A stretch of 64,000 nt of DNA, from positions 1 through 64,000 of the forward strand of contig NZ_VTHJ01000001.1 of NCBI RefSeq assembly GCF_008386495.1. The letters are read 5' to 3'. Numbering within the stretch: the stretch's first letter is position 1; the number at the start of each line of letters is the position of its first letter. This stretch comes from Streptomyces tailanensis. Lineage in GTDB: Bacteria > Actinomycetota > Actinomycetes > Streptomycetales > Streptomycetaceae. The notes beneath the pieces are model-generated. The model was not told the DNA's origin. It did no database searches and worked only from the letters and a program-made list of their open reading frames with translations. Of the stretch, positions 49,198 to 57,137 are shown one piece after another. Position numbers and translations under genes: made by a program.

Positions 49198-50073
49198 ATG
49201 CCCTCCACCCCGCGGCCGGACCCCGGCCAACTCGCCCCGGGTGCCGATCCCTTCCACGAACCGCGCCGGGACGACTGCCCCTGGTGCGGCTCGCGGAGGT
49301 TGCGCACACGGGAGCGTGCGCCGGAGGGGGCGCGGCGCACGCCGGGCACGTACGCCGCTGTCGACGAGTGCCGGGACTGCTCCCACGCCTTCCAGAACCC
49401 CCGGCTCACCCTGGAGGGTCTGCTCCTGCGTCACCGCCGGCACCCCGTCGAGGACCACATCCACGCGAACCCCGCCGGACGCCTGCGCCGCCGGCACCAC
49501 CGCACCGCCGCCCGCGCGATGCTGCCGTACGCCGAGCCCGAGAGCTGGCTCGACGTCGGCACCGGCCTCGGCCACTTCCCGGAGGCCGCGCGCGAGGTCC
49601 ACCCGTACACCGCCTTCGACGGCCTCGACCCGACGGAACGCGTCGAACGGGCCTGGGCGGCCGGGCGGATCGAGGAGGCGCACCAGGGGCTGCTCACCGA
49701 CCCGGCGATCGCCGCCCGGCTGCGCGCCCGCTACGACGTGGTCAGCATGTTCCACCACCTGGAACACACCACCGACCCCCGCGAGGAACTCCGCGCCGCC
49801 CGCACCGTCCTGCGCCCCGACGGCCACCTCCTCGTCGAAGTCCCGGACCCCGCCCGCCCGTTCGGCGTCCTGCCCCACGGCCGGTGGTGGCCCTGGAAGA
49901 CGCACGACAGACCGCGCCCCCTCCACCTCATGCCCCCGCGCAACCTGCTCGCCGAACTGGAGGCCCAGGGCTACCAAGTGATCGCCACACGGGCCTCCGC
50001 GCCCTTCCCGCCCCGCGCCCACCGCATCGTCGCGCGCCGCACAGCACTCCCGCCCGCCCCCTCAGCCTCGTAG
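49198..50073 (+). CDS. SAM-dependent methyltransferase with zinc ribbon
   Basis: A 291-residue class I methyltransferase. The N-terminal part has CPWCGS and, about 30 residues later, DECRDCSHAF, a likely zinc ribbon. Motif I is LDVGTGLGHFPEAAREV near residue 110, motif II region DGLDPT, motif post VSMFHHLEHTTDPREELRAARTVLRPDGHLLVEVPDP (with SMFHHLEH). This resembles the methyltransf_23 proteins that modify sugars or lipids. ATG at 49198 has AGGAG 5 bases upstream. It lies between cobT and cobU but reads the other way; a role in cobalamin is doubtful. Confidence 0.87.
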   Translation: MPSTPRPDPGQLAPGADPFHEPRRDDCPWCGSRRLRTRERAPEGARRTPGTYAAVDECRDCSHAFQNPRLTLEGLLLRHRRHPVEDHIHANPAGRLRRRHHRTAARAMLPYAEPESWLDVGTGLGHFPEAAREVHPYTAFDGLDPTERVERAWAAGRIEEAHQGLLTDPAIAARLRARYDVVSMFHHLEHTTDPREELRAARTVLRPDGHLLVEVPDPARPFGVLPHGRWWPWKTHDRPRPLHLMPPRNLLAELEAQGYQVIATRASAPFPPRAHRIVARRTALPPAPSAS

Positions 50074-50080
50074 GACCCGC

Positions 50081-51289
50081 TCAGCCCCGAAGGGGCAGTG
50101 CCTGGCCCGCCACCACCAGCAGTACGTGCTCGCACTCCGCCGCGAACGCCGCGTTCAGCCGCCCGAGTTCGTCCCGGTAGCGCCGTCCGGAGGCGGTGGC
50201 CGGCACGATGCCGGACCCCACCTCGTTGGAGACGGCGACGACGGTACGGTGGGTGTGCCGTACGGCCTCGGCCAGCTCGCTCACCCGCGCCCGCAGCGCA
50301 CGCTCCCCGCCCCCCGCCCACTCCGCGTCGTCCCAGGCCCCCACCGCGTCCATGACATCCGTCAGCCACAGCGACAGACAGTCGATGAGCAGCGGCGCCC
50401 CGTCGTCATCCTTGAGCAGCGGTACGAGGTCGCAGGTCTCGACGGTGCGCCAGGACCCGGGCCGCCGCTCACGATGGGCGGCGACCCGCGCGGCCCACTC
50501 CGAGTCCCCGCCCCGCAGCCCGCCGGTGGCCACGTAGAGCACGTCCGGAAACGCCTCCAGCCGCCGCTCGGCCTCCACCGACTTCCCCGACCGCGCCCCA
50601 CCGAGCACCAGCGTGCGCCGAGGAACATCCGGTACGTCCTCGTAGACACCCACCGTCAACGTCGTCCCGTCCGGCACGGCACGCGCCCCCACCGCGGCGA
50701 GCCGCCTCGTCAACTCGCCGCCCGGCGGCACGTCATGGTCGATGTGCACGGCGATGACATCGGTGGTGGGCCCGACGGCCCCCACGGCCCGCAACCTCGC
50801 CAGGGCATCGGGCCGCCCGAGCACATCGAGAACAACCATGTCGTACGGCTCCACGCCCTCCTGCTCCTCCACCCCGGCGGGCGCACCCCCCGGCGGCAGG
50901 TACAGCACCCGCTGCCCGCTCGGCCCGGTCACCGCGTACCCGGTCCCCGGCGCGTCCAGCGCCAGCGCCCGCACCCGGTGCCCGGTCAGCAGCGCCAGCT
51001 CCCGCCCGTCCGGCACCCGCCCCGGCTGGGGCACCCCCGCCGGCACCGCCATCGCGGGCCCGTCATGCGGATGCGACAGCAGCACCTGCCGCACCCCGGC
51101 CAGCGAGTGCCCGGCCCGCGCGGCCGCGAGAGCGGCACCGGGCGTCAGGTCGAGCAACAACGTGCCATCCACAAGCACCGCGGTCGCCCCCCGTGCGGCC
51201 ACCCCGAGCGCGGTCGCACACGCCGCGCACGGACAGTCGGGGCGGGGCAGTCCCGCGGGGGCACCGGTGCCGAGCAAAGTCAGTTCCAC
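50081..51289 (-). CDS. cobU: CobU fused to a degenerate metallo-beta-lactamase-like domain
   Basis: 402 residues. The C-terminal 175 are adenosylcobinamide kinase/guanylyltransferase: P-loop GGARSGKS (230-237), the substrate-binding LIDCLSLWLTDVM and SNEVGSGIVPA. The N-terminal about 215 residues follow the PhnP-like MBL fold: LTLLGTGAPAG, CPCAAC (19-24), then SHPHDGP at 72-78 where an active enzyme would have HxHxDH. Two metal ligands are therefore missing, although His182/His185 (VHIDHD) remain. So the MBL part is probably not a hydrolase and may bind or sense. GTG at 51289. Same strand as cobT and cobS. Confidence 0.88.
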   Translation of the reverse strand: MELTLLGTGAPAGLPRPDCPCAACATALGVAARGATAVLVDGTLLLDLTPGAALAAARAGHSLAGVRQVLLSHPHDGPAMAVPAGVPQPGRVPDGRELALLTGHRVRALALDAPGTGYAVTGPSGQRVLYLPPGGAPAGVEEQEGVEPYDMVVLDVLGRPDALARLRAVGAVGPTTDVIAVHIDHDVPPGGELTRRLAAVGARAVPDGTTLTVGVYEDVPDVPRRTLVLGGARSGKSVEAERRLEAFPDVLYVATGGLRGGDSEWAARVAAHRERRPGSWRTVETCDLVPLLKDDDGAPLLIDCLSLWLTDVMDAVGAWDDAEWAGGGERALRARVSELAEAVRHTHRTVVAVSNEVGSGIVPATASGRRYRDELGRLNAAFAAECEHVLLVVAGQALPLRG

Positions 51290-51415
51290 ACCCCCGATTT
51301 TCCCGTGTCCCCATGAACACCCGCAGGTCTTGCGCGTCCGACTAGGCTCAGAGGGAACCGGATCTTGCTCGGTCACTGTGTGTGCGGTGCCGGGCCGGTA
51401 CTTACGGAGGCTCAC

Positions 51416-51628
51416 ATGGCGGCATGGACGTGGCGTTTCGAGAAGGCCGACGGGGCGGAGGTCCAGCCCGCGGTCCAGCCCGAGGAGTTCACCACCCAGG
51501 GCGACGCCGAGTCCTGGATCGGCGAACACTGGAAAGCGCTGCTGGAGGGAGGCGCCGACCAGGTCCGTCTCTTCGAGGACACGACGGAGATCTACGGCCC
51601 GATGAGCCTGCATGCGCAGGAGGCGTAG
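51416..51628 (+). CDS. Small conserved acidic protein
   Basis: A 70-residue protein (MAAWTWRFEKADG, then SWIGEHWKALLEGGADQVRLFEDTTEIYGPM). GGAGG lies 5 bases before the ATG at 51416, which decides the start against a longer frame. The conserved W..WR..F and EHWK..L pattern is seen in small Streptomyces proteins of unknown function. Monocistronic, divergent from cobU; a GGGGCGG/CCGCCCC hairpin follows (51640-51670). Confidence 0.8.
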   Translation: MAAWTWRFEKADGAEVQPAVQPEEFTTQGDAESWIGEHWKALLEGGADQVRLFEDTTEIYGPMSLHAQEA

Positions 51629-51727
51629 CCGCTCCACGGGGGGCGGGGCTTAAACACGGGGCTCCGCCCCGATCCCCGCGGGAGAGCTCGGGGGGGGGCT
51701 TGTTCGGCGGGTGCGGGTGATTCGTGG

Positions 51728-51836
51728 TTGCTCGCGCAGTTCCCCGCGCCCCTGAAAACCATGGGGGCACCCGGTGCTTTTAAGGGGCGCAGCCCCTGGA
51801 TGGGGGGATGGGACGGGTAGGGGCGGCGGGGGCGAG
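51728..51836. repeat. Inverted A plus direct B
   Basis: Inverted A at 51728-51753 is followed by a GGGGCGCAGCCCCTGGATGG linker hairpin and direct B at 51801-51836. They fill the gap between convergent genes (51629-51842). Confidence 0.75.
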
Positions 51837-51842
51837 AAAAAC

Positions 51843-52640
51843 TCAGCCCCGAACCCCGCACAGATGCAACAACGCCGCCACCTGCCGATAAGGATCCGTC
51901 CGCCCAGCCCGCTCCTCCGCCGCGAGCAACGCCTCCAAGTCCCCGTCCCCCGAAGGAACAACCGCGTCATCCGAGGCCAGATCCGTGAACACCCGCACCC
52001 CGTACCACGCCCGCAACGGCGCCCCGATCCCCCCAAGCGCATCCGTCAACGTCCCCAGCCGATCCGCCCGCACATCGAGCCCCAGCCGATTCCGATACGC
52101 GGTGGTGTCGAACGCCGCCAACGCCCCCGCCCAGTCCCCGGCCAGCCCCGCCCGCATCGCCAGCGCGTCACCGTTGCGCACCAGCAGCGACAGCAGCCCC
52201 CCGGGCGCCAGCATCCGCGCCAGCCCGGCCAGCAGCGCATCGGGCTCCTCGACGTACATCAGCACGCCATGGCAGAGCACCACATCGAAGCTGCCCGGCA
52301 GGAAGTGCACCCCCGTGTCCCGCCCGTCGCCCTCGACGATCCGCATCCGCCCCCGGATGCCCTCGGGCTCGGCGGCCAGCGCCTCCCGGGCGACGGCGAT
52401 CAGCTTCGCCTCGCGCTCGATACCGGTCACCTGGTGCCCGGCCCGGGCCAGCCGCAGTGCCTGCGTCCCCTGCCCCATACCGACGTCGAGCACCCGCAGC
52501 CGCTGCCCGACGGGGAAGCGTGCGGCTATCTGCTCGTCGACCTGGCGGGATACCAGTTCCTGCCGTACGACCTCACGCAGCGTCCCCAGCCGATTCAGCC
52601 AGGCCTCGGCCGCACCTCCGGAGGAAGTCGTCGTGCTCAG
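51843..52640 (-). CDS. SAM-dependent methyltransferase (CTG start)
   Basis: A 265-residue class I methyltransferase: motif I LRVLDVGMGQGTQALRLARAGHQVTGIE, motif II EGDGRDTG, motif III FDVVLCHGVLMYVEEPDALLAGLARMLAPGGLLSLLVRNGDALAMR. It resembles the CmoA/CmoM-like methyltransferases. The only start with a good site (GGAGA, 6 bases before) is CTG at 52640, giving LSTTTSSGGAAEAW; no ATG or GTG lies in frame until after residue 40. That CTG overlaps the TGA of the DUF3043 gene (CTGA), so the two are translationally coupled. Confidence 0.85.
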   Translation of the reverse strand: MSTTTSSGGAAEAWLNRLGTLREVVRQELVSRQVDEQIAARFPVGQRLRVLDVGMGQGTQALRLARAGHQVTGIEREAKLIAVAREALAAEPEGIRGRMRIVEGDGRDTGVHFLPGSFDVVLCHGVLMYVEEPDALLAGLARMLAPGGLLSLLVRNGDALAMRAGLAGDWAGALAAFDTTAYRNRLGLDVRADRLGTLTDALGGIGAPLRAWYGVRVFTDLASDDAVVPSGDGDLEALLAAEERAGRTDPYRQVAALLHLCGVRG

Positions 52641-53233
52641 GGCCGCTCTCCGCGCTTGACCAGCGGCTTCGGCAGCCGGAGGCGACGCATCTGGAGGGTG
52701 CGCATCAGGGCGTAGGCGACGACGCCCTTCTTGTTCTCGTTCGGGAAGCGGGTGTTCAGCTGCTTCTTCAGCCGGATCCCGAGCCCGATCGAGTCGACGA
52801 CGATCAGGATGATCACGAAGAGCCACAGCAGCAGCGCGATGTTCTGCAGCGACGCCACCTGCACCATGCTCAGTACGAGGATGAGCACGGCCAGCGGCAG
52901 GAAGAACTCCGCGATGTGGAAGCGGGAGTCCACATAGTCACGGGCGAACCTGCGCACCGGGCCCTTGTCCCGCGCGGGCAGATAGCGCTCGTCACCGGTG
53001 GCCAGCGCCTGGCGCTGCTTCTCCAGTGCGGCGCGGCGCTCGTCGCGGGAGCGCTTGGCGGCCTCCTTGCGCGTCGTCGGCGTGTTGGCCACGCTGCGAC
53101 GCTGGGACTGGGCCTCACTCCGCTTGGGAGTGGGCCGCCCCTTGGGGGCCTGCGGGTCACGGGTCTGCTTGGAGTCGGTCGGCGCCTGATCGGCTACCGG
53201 GGCCTTCTCGTTCTTGGCGCGGCTACGGAACAC
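52637..53233 (-). CDS. DUF3043 membrane protein
   Basis: A 198-residue protein. A basic, Lys/Arg/Gln/Ala-rich N-terminal 100 residues (FRSRAKNEKAP, RKEAAKRSRDERRAALEKQRQ) precedes two membrane helices (FFLPLAVLILVLSMVQVASL and ALLLWLFVIILIVVDSIGLGI) and an amphipathic basic tail. This is the DUF3043 family of actinobacteria, function unknown. The GTG at 53233 matches the usual family start (VFRSRAK); the ATG at 53263 adds ten residues and is possible. It overlaps the following methyltransferase by 4 bases. Confidence 0.85.
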   Translation of the reverse strand: MFRSRAKNEKAPVADQAPTDSKQTRDPQAPKGRPTPKRSEAQSQRRSVANTPTTRKEAAKRSRDERRAALEKQRQALATGDERYLPARDKGPVRRFARDYVDSRFHIAEFFLPLAVLILVLSMVQVASLQNIALLLWLFVIILIVVDSIGLGIRLKKQLNTRFPNENKKGVVAYALMRTLQMRRLRLPKPLVKRGERP

Positions 53234-53263
53234 AAAACCCAAGGGTACGGGGTGCCGGGGCAT

Positions 53264-53587
53264 GGACCCCAGCCGAGTGGGGAACGATCCGGCAACACCC
53301 GGCGTCTGTGCCGGTGACAGAACAGGGGCGAAGGTGGCTTGAAACCCGGTGGAAGGGGGAGGGCGGTAAGGGTTCGCCCGTAGTGGATCTGAGGTATTCC
53401 GGGAGACGGCCCGTACGTAACCCGGGGAGACACCTACTCCCTACGCCGGATCAGTGCCGTGCACAGTCGTCCTTGGGGATGAGCGCATCCGTCCCCGAAC
53501 AGTGCGGTAATGGATGCAGGGCCCGTACTGTGGGTTCTGTCGCAGACCTGTGAGCTGGAGTCCGTCAGAAGGGGGCGCGCGAAGCCC
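53264..53587. promoter_or_regulatory. pspA upstream region
   Basis: 324 bp without a convincing gene between the DUF3043 gene (minus) and pspA (plus). CTACTCCCTACG at 53434-53445 is identical to the left half of a palindrome upstream of the RND exporter (56951-56968). An envelope-stress promoter is likely but the -10/-35 cannot be fixed. Confidence 0.45.
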
Positions 53588-54391
53588 ATGAGCGGTGTCA
53601 TGAAGCGTATGGGGATGATCTTCCGCGCGAAGGCGAACAAGGCCCTTGACCGGGCCGAGGACCCGCGCGAGACCCTCGATTACTCGTACCAGAAGCAGCT
53701 GGAGCTGCTCCAGAAGGTGCGCCGAGGCGTGGCCGACGTGGCGACGTCCCGCAAGCGCCTGGAGCTCCAGCTCAACCAGCTCCAGTCCCAGTCCTCGAAG
53801 CTGGAGGACCAGGGCCGCAAGGCGCTCGCGCTGGGCCGGGAGGACCTGGCCCGCGAGGCGCTCTCCCGGCGCGCCGCGCTTCAGCAGCAGGTGACGGACC
53901 TGGAGACACAGCACTCCACCCTCCAGGGCGAGGAGGAGAAGCTCACCCTCGCCGCCCAGCGACTTCAGGCCAAGGTCGACGCCTTCCGTACGAGGAAGGA
54001 GACGATCAAGGCGACGTACACCGCCGCCCAGGCCCAGACCCGTATCGGCGAGGCCTTCTCCGGCATCTCTGAGGAGATGGGCGACGTCGGTCTGGCGATC
54101 CAGCGGGCCGAGGACAAGACCGCGCAGCTCCAGGCCCGCGCCGGCGCCATCGACGAACTCCTCGCCTCCGGTGCCCTCGACGACTCCTCCGGCCTGCACA
54201 AGGACGACATCCAGACCGAGCTGGACCGCCTCTCCGGCGGTACGGACGTCGAGCTGGAGCTCCAGCGCATGAAGGCGGAGCTGGCCGGCGGCTCCTCCGC
54301 GCAGCAGCAGGCCATCGAGGGCGGCACCGGTCAGGGCTCCGCCCAGCAGCAGGGCCAGCAGCAGGACACCCCCCGCTTCGACAAGCAGTAG
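53588..54391 (+). CDS. pspA: PspA/IM30 membrane-stress protein
   Basis: A 267-residue peripheral membrane protein of the ESCRT-III-like PspA/Vipp1 family that stabilises the cytoplasmic membrane under stress. The N-terminal amphipathic helix (MKRMGMIFRAKANKALDRAEDP) is followed by a long coiled coil (residues 30-190) and a Gln/Ser/Gly-rich tail (GSAQQQGQQQDTPRFDKQ) typical of actinobacterial versions. Start ATG at 53588. The next gene, pspAA, begins 36 bp later. Partners PspAB and HtpX are at 9.8-11.3 kb. Confidence 0.93.
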   Translation: MSGVMKRMGMIFRAKANKALDRAEDPRETLDYSYQKQLELLQKVRRGVADVATSRKRLELQLNQLQSQSSKLEDQGRKALALGREDLAREALSRRAALQQQVTDLETQHSTLQGEEEKLTLAAQRLQAKVDAFRTRKETIKATYTAAQAQTRIGEAFSGISEEMGDVGLAIQRAEDKTAQLQARAGAIDELLASGALDDSSGLHKDDIQTELDRLSGGTDVELELQRMKAELAGGSSAQQQAIEGGTGQGSAQQQGQQQDTPRFDKQ

Positions 54392-54427
54392 TGCGCACCG
54401 TTGGGTCCCACGCCTGAGGAGGGCGAC

Positions 54428-54706
54428 ATGATCGTACGGATCATGGGGGAGGGGCAGGTGAAGCTGGCCGACAGCCACTTCGCCGAGTTGAACAAGCTGG
54501 ACGACGAACTCCTGGAGGAAATGGAACGCGGCGACGGCCCAGGCTTCCGCACCACACTCCACGCCCTCCTGTCCAAGGTCCGAGACCTGGGCACCCCCCT
54601 CCCGGACGACGCGTTGGAGCCTTCGGAACTGATCCTCCCCGCCCCGGACGCGACCCTGGAGGAAGTCAGGGAAATGCTGACCGACGACGGCCTGATCCCC
54701 GGTTGA
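54428..54706 (+). CDS. pspAA: PspA-associated protein PspAA
   Basis: A 92-residue acidic protein: MIVRIMGEGQVKLADSHFAELNKLDDELLEEMERGDGPGF, then a Pro-rich ending LPDDALEPSELILPAPDATLEEVREMLTDDGLIP. This is the PspAA pattern, consistently found directly downstream of pspA in actinobacteria. GGAGGGCGAC precedes the ATG at 54428. Forms an operon with pspA. Confidence 0.92.
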   Translation: MIVRIMGEGQVKLADSHFAELNKLDDELLEEMERGDGPGFRTTLHALLSKVRDLGTPLPDDALEPSELILPAPDATLEEVREMLTDDGLIPG

Positions 54707-54732
54707 TTCGTCGGCTGCGGCTGAGTGGGGGT

Positions 54733-54836
54733 TGTTCGCGCAGTTCCCCGCGCCTCTTAAAAGCCCCGGGCGAGCCCCAGGCCGCCAAGGGGCGGGGCTG
54801 TGACATATGCGGCTCCGCCGCGTGGGCGCGACCAGC
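54733..54836. repeat. Inverted A plus direct C
   Basis: Inverted A (54733-54758) and direct C (54788-54836) fill the gap between pspAA and the histidine kinase (54707-54946). Confidence 0.75.
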
Positions 54837-54946
54837 CACAACCCACCCGCACCCGCCCAAACACCTCAGCCAACCGAGCTCTAAGGCGTCCAGGCTCAGC
54901 GGCGCAGCCCTGGCGCGGGGGCGATAACCCCGTACGGTGAACACCC

Positions 54947-56200
54947 GTGAGCACCCTCCACCGAGCCAGCACCTTCCTGAAAGCGCACCCCCTCGCGCTG
55001 GACGCCACCCTCGCCCTCGGCGCCCTCGTCTGCATGGTGGCCCGCTCCCATGTCGACCCCCACGCCGAATACGGCGACAAATGGGGCACCCGCACCCCCG
55101 ACGCCCTCGGCCTCACCCTCATGTTCCTCGCCGCCGCGGCCCTGACCGCCCGCCGCCGCGCCCCCATGCCCGTACTGGCCGCCACCTCCGCCCTCACCGT
55201 CACGGAACTGATCACCGGCGACCCCCGGGCCCCCGTCGTGATGGCCGCCGTCATCGCCCTCTACACCGTCGCCTCCACCACCGACCGCCCCACCACCTGG
55301 CGCGTCGGCCTGCTCACGATGACGGTCCTCACCGGCACGGCCATGCTGGCCAGCGACTTCCCCTGGTACGACCAGGAAAATCTCGCCATCTTCGCCTGGA
55401 CCGGCATGGCCGCCGCGGCCGGCGACGCCGTACGCAGCCGCCGTGCCTTCGTCGGCGCCATCCGCGAACGCGCCGAACGGGCCGAACGCACCCGCGAGGA
55501 GGAGGCCCGCCGCCGGGTCGCCGAGGAACGCCTCCGTATCGCCCGCGACCTGCACGACGTCGTCGCCCACCACATCGCCCTCGTCAACGTCCAGGCCGGA
55601 GTCGCCGCGCACGTCATGGACAAGCGGCCCGACCAGGCCAAGGAGGCCCTCGCCCACGTCCGCGAGGCCAGCCGCTCCGCGCTGGGCGAACTCCGCGCCA
55701 CGGTCGGCCTGCTCCGCCAGTCCGGCGACCCCGAGGCCCCCACCGAACCCGCCCCCGGCCTGGAACGGCTCGACGAACTCGTCGGCACCTTCCACAGCGC
55801 CGGCCTCGCGGTCGAGGTCGCCCGCACCGACCGGCACACCGCCCTCCCGGCCGCCGTCGACCTCGCCGCGTACCGGATCATTCAGGAAGCCCTCACCAAC
55901 GTGCGCAAGCACGCGGGCCGGGAGGCGAAGGCCGAGGTCAGCGTCGTACGCGTGGGCCCGAACATGGAGATCACCGTCCTCGACAACGGCGTCGGACACG
56001 ACGGCACCGGACCCGTCGACGGTCAGGGCGAGGGCGAGGGCGAGGGCGGCGGCCACGGCCTCCTCGGCATGCGCGAACGCGTCACCGCCCTCGGCGGCAC
56101 CCTCACCACCGGCCCCCGCTACGGAGGCGGCTTCCGCGTCCATGCGATCCTGCCGCTCCAGAGCCGAACGACGACGACCGAAGAGCCCGTACGACCGTAA
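54947..56200 (+). CDS. NarL-type sensor histidine kinase
   Basis: A 417-residue kinase. Four to six membrane segments fill residues 15-160 with a short extracytoplasmic loop (DPHAEYGDKW). HisKA_3 dimer domain: RIARDLHDVVAHHIALVNVQAG with His203. HATPase: YRIIQEALTNVRKHAG (N box), LDNGVGHDG (G1) and GGHGLLGMRERVTALGG. Start GTG at 54947. The response regulator begins 44 bp after the stop. The sensing stimulus is unknown; context next to pspA-pspAA and an RND exporter suggests an envelope signal. Confidence 0.94.
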   Translation: MSTLHRASTFLKAHPLALDATLALGALVCMVARSHVDPHAEYGDKWGTRTPDALGLTLMFLAAAALTARRRAPMPVLAATSALTVTELITGDPRAPVVMAAVIALYTVASTTDRPTTWRVGLLTMTVLTGTAMLASDFPWYDQENLAIFAWTGMAAAAGDAVRSRRAFVGAIRERAERAERTREEEARRRVAEERLRIARDLHDVVAHHIALVNVQAGVAAHVMDKRPDQAKEALAHVREASRSALGELRATVGLLRQSGDPEAPTEPAPGLERLDELVGTFHSAGLAVEVARTDRHTALPAAVDLAAYRIIQEALTNVRKHAGREAKAEVSVVRVGPNMEITVLDNGVGHDGTGPVDGQGEGEGEGGGHGLLGMRERVTALGGTLTTGPRYGGGFRVHAILPLQSRTTTTEEPVRP

Positions 56201-56244
56201 ACCGCGCGCAACCTCGCCACCACCGTGACCCCGGGGGACCCCGT

Positions 56245-56937
56245 ATGACCATCCGTGTTCTGCTCGCCGACGACCAGGCCCTGCTGCGCAGCGCCTTCCG
56301 GGTGCTCGTCGACTCCGAGGCGGACATGGAGGTCGTGGGGGAGGCATCGGACGGGGCGGAGGCGGTGCGGCTGGCCAAGGAGACGCGGGCCGACGTCGTA
56401 CTGATGGACATCCGGATGCCCGGCACGGACGGCCTGGCGGCCACCCGCATGATCAGCGCGGATCCGACCCTCGCCCATGTACGCGTCGTCATCCTCACCA
56501 CCTTCGAGGTCGACGACTACGTCGTGCAGTCGCTGCGCGCCGGCGCCTCCGGCTTCCTCGGCAAGGGCTCCGAGCCGGAGGAACTGCTGAACGCGATCCG
56601 GATCGCCGCCGGCGGTGAGGCGCTGCTCTCGCCCGCCGCGACCAAGGGCCTGATCGCCCGGTTCCTCGCCCAGCCGGACGACTCGGCCGCCGGCGGCGAG
56701 GGCGGTGGCACGGCCCGCTCCGAGCGGCTCGCCACGCTGACGAGCCGTGAGCGCGAGGTCCTCGTGCAGGTCGCCGGAGGGCACTCCAACGACGAGATCG
56801 CCGAGCGTCTGGAGGTCAGCCCGCTGACGGTGAAGACGCACGTCAACCGGGCCATGGCGAAGCTCGGCGCCCGCGACCGCGCCCAACTGGTGGTCTTCGC
56901 CTACGAGTCGGGGCTGGTACGCCCAAGGGTGGACTGA
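56245..56937 (+). CDS. NarL-type response regulator
   Basis: A 230-residue regulator. Receiver domain with Asp55 in VVLMDIRMPGTDG and acidic pair DD at 9-10, Thr/Lys of the family (ILTTFEVDDYV, GKGSEPE). C-terminal LuxR helix-turn-helix (LTSREREVLVQVAGGHSNDEIAERLEVSPLTVKTHVNRAMAKLG). A GGGGGA site lies before the ATG at 56245. Partner of the upstream kinase, transcribed together. A candidate target is the palindrome at 56951. Confidence 0.95.
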   Translation: MTIRVLLADDQALLRSAFRVLVDSEADMEVVGEASDGAEAVRLAKETRADVVLMDIRMPGTDGLAATRMISADPTLAHVRVVILTTFEVDDYVVQSLRAGASGFLGKGSEPEELLNAIRIAAGGEALLSPAATKGLIARFLAQPDDSAAGGEGGGTARSERLATLTSREREVLVQVAGGHSNDEIAERLEVSPLTVKTHVNRAMAKLGARDRAQLVVFAYESGLVRPRVD

Positions 56938-56950
56938 ACTCCGCCCGGGG

Positions 56951-56968
56951 CTACTCCCTACGGAGTAG
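56951..56968. promoter_or_regulatory. Palindrome CTACTCC-n4-GGAGTAG
   Basis: CTACTCCCTACGGAGTAG: 7-bp inverted repeat with a 4-base centre, 14 bp after the response regulator stop and 170 bp before the RND exporter. The first 12 bases recur upstream of pspA at 53434. It could be an operator of the adjacent response regulator or a hairpin. Confidence 0.5.
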
Positions 56969-57137
56969 GCGCGGGATAAGGAAATGGACCTGGGAGGCGA
57001 GGGAGCGAGGGCCTCGATGGCCCAGGGTATGAGGTGAGCGCTCACATCTGCGTCACACGGGCAACACAGGCCACACATGTGCGCATGCGCTCGCGCTCGT
57101 CGTCCGCTCACGCCACAGAAGAGAGATCCGGTCACCC

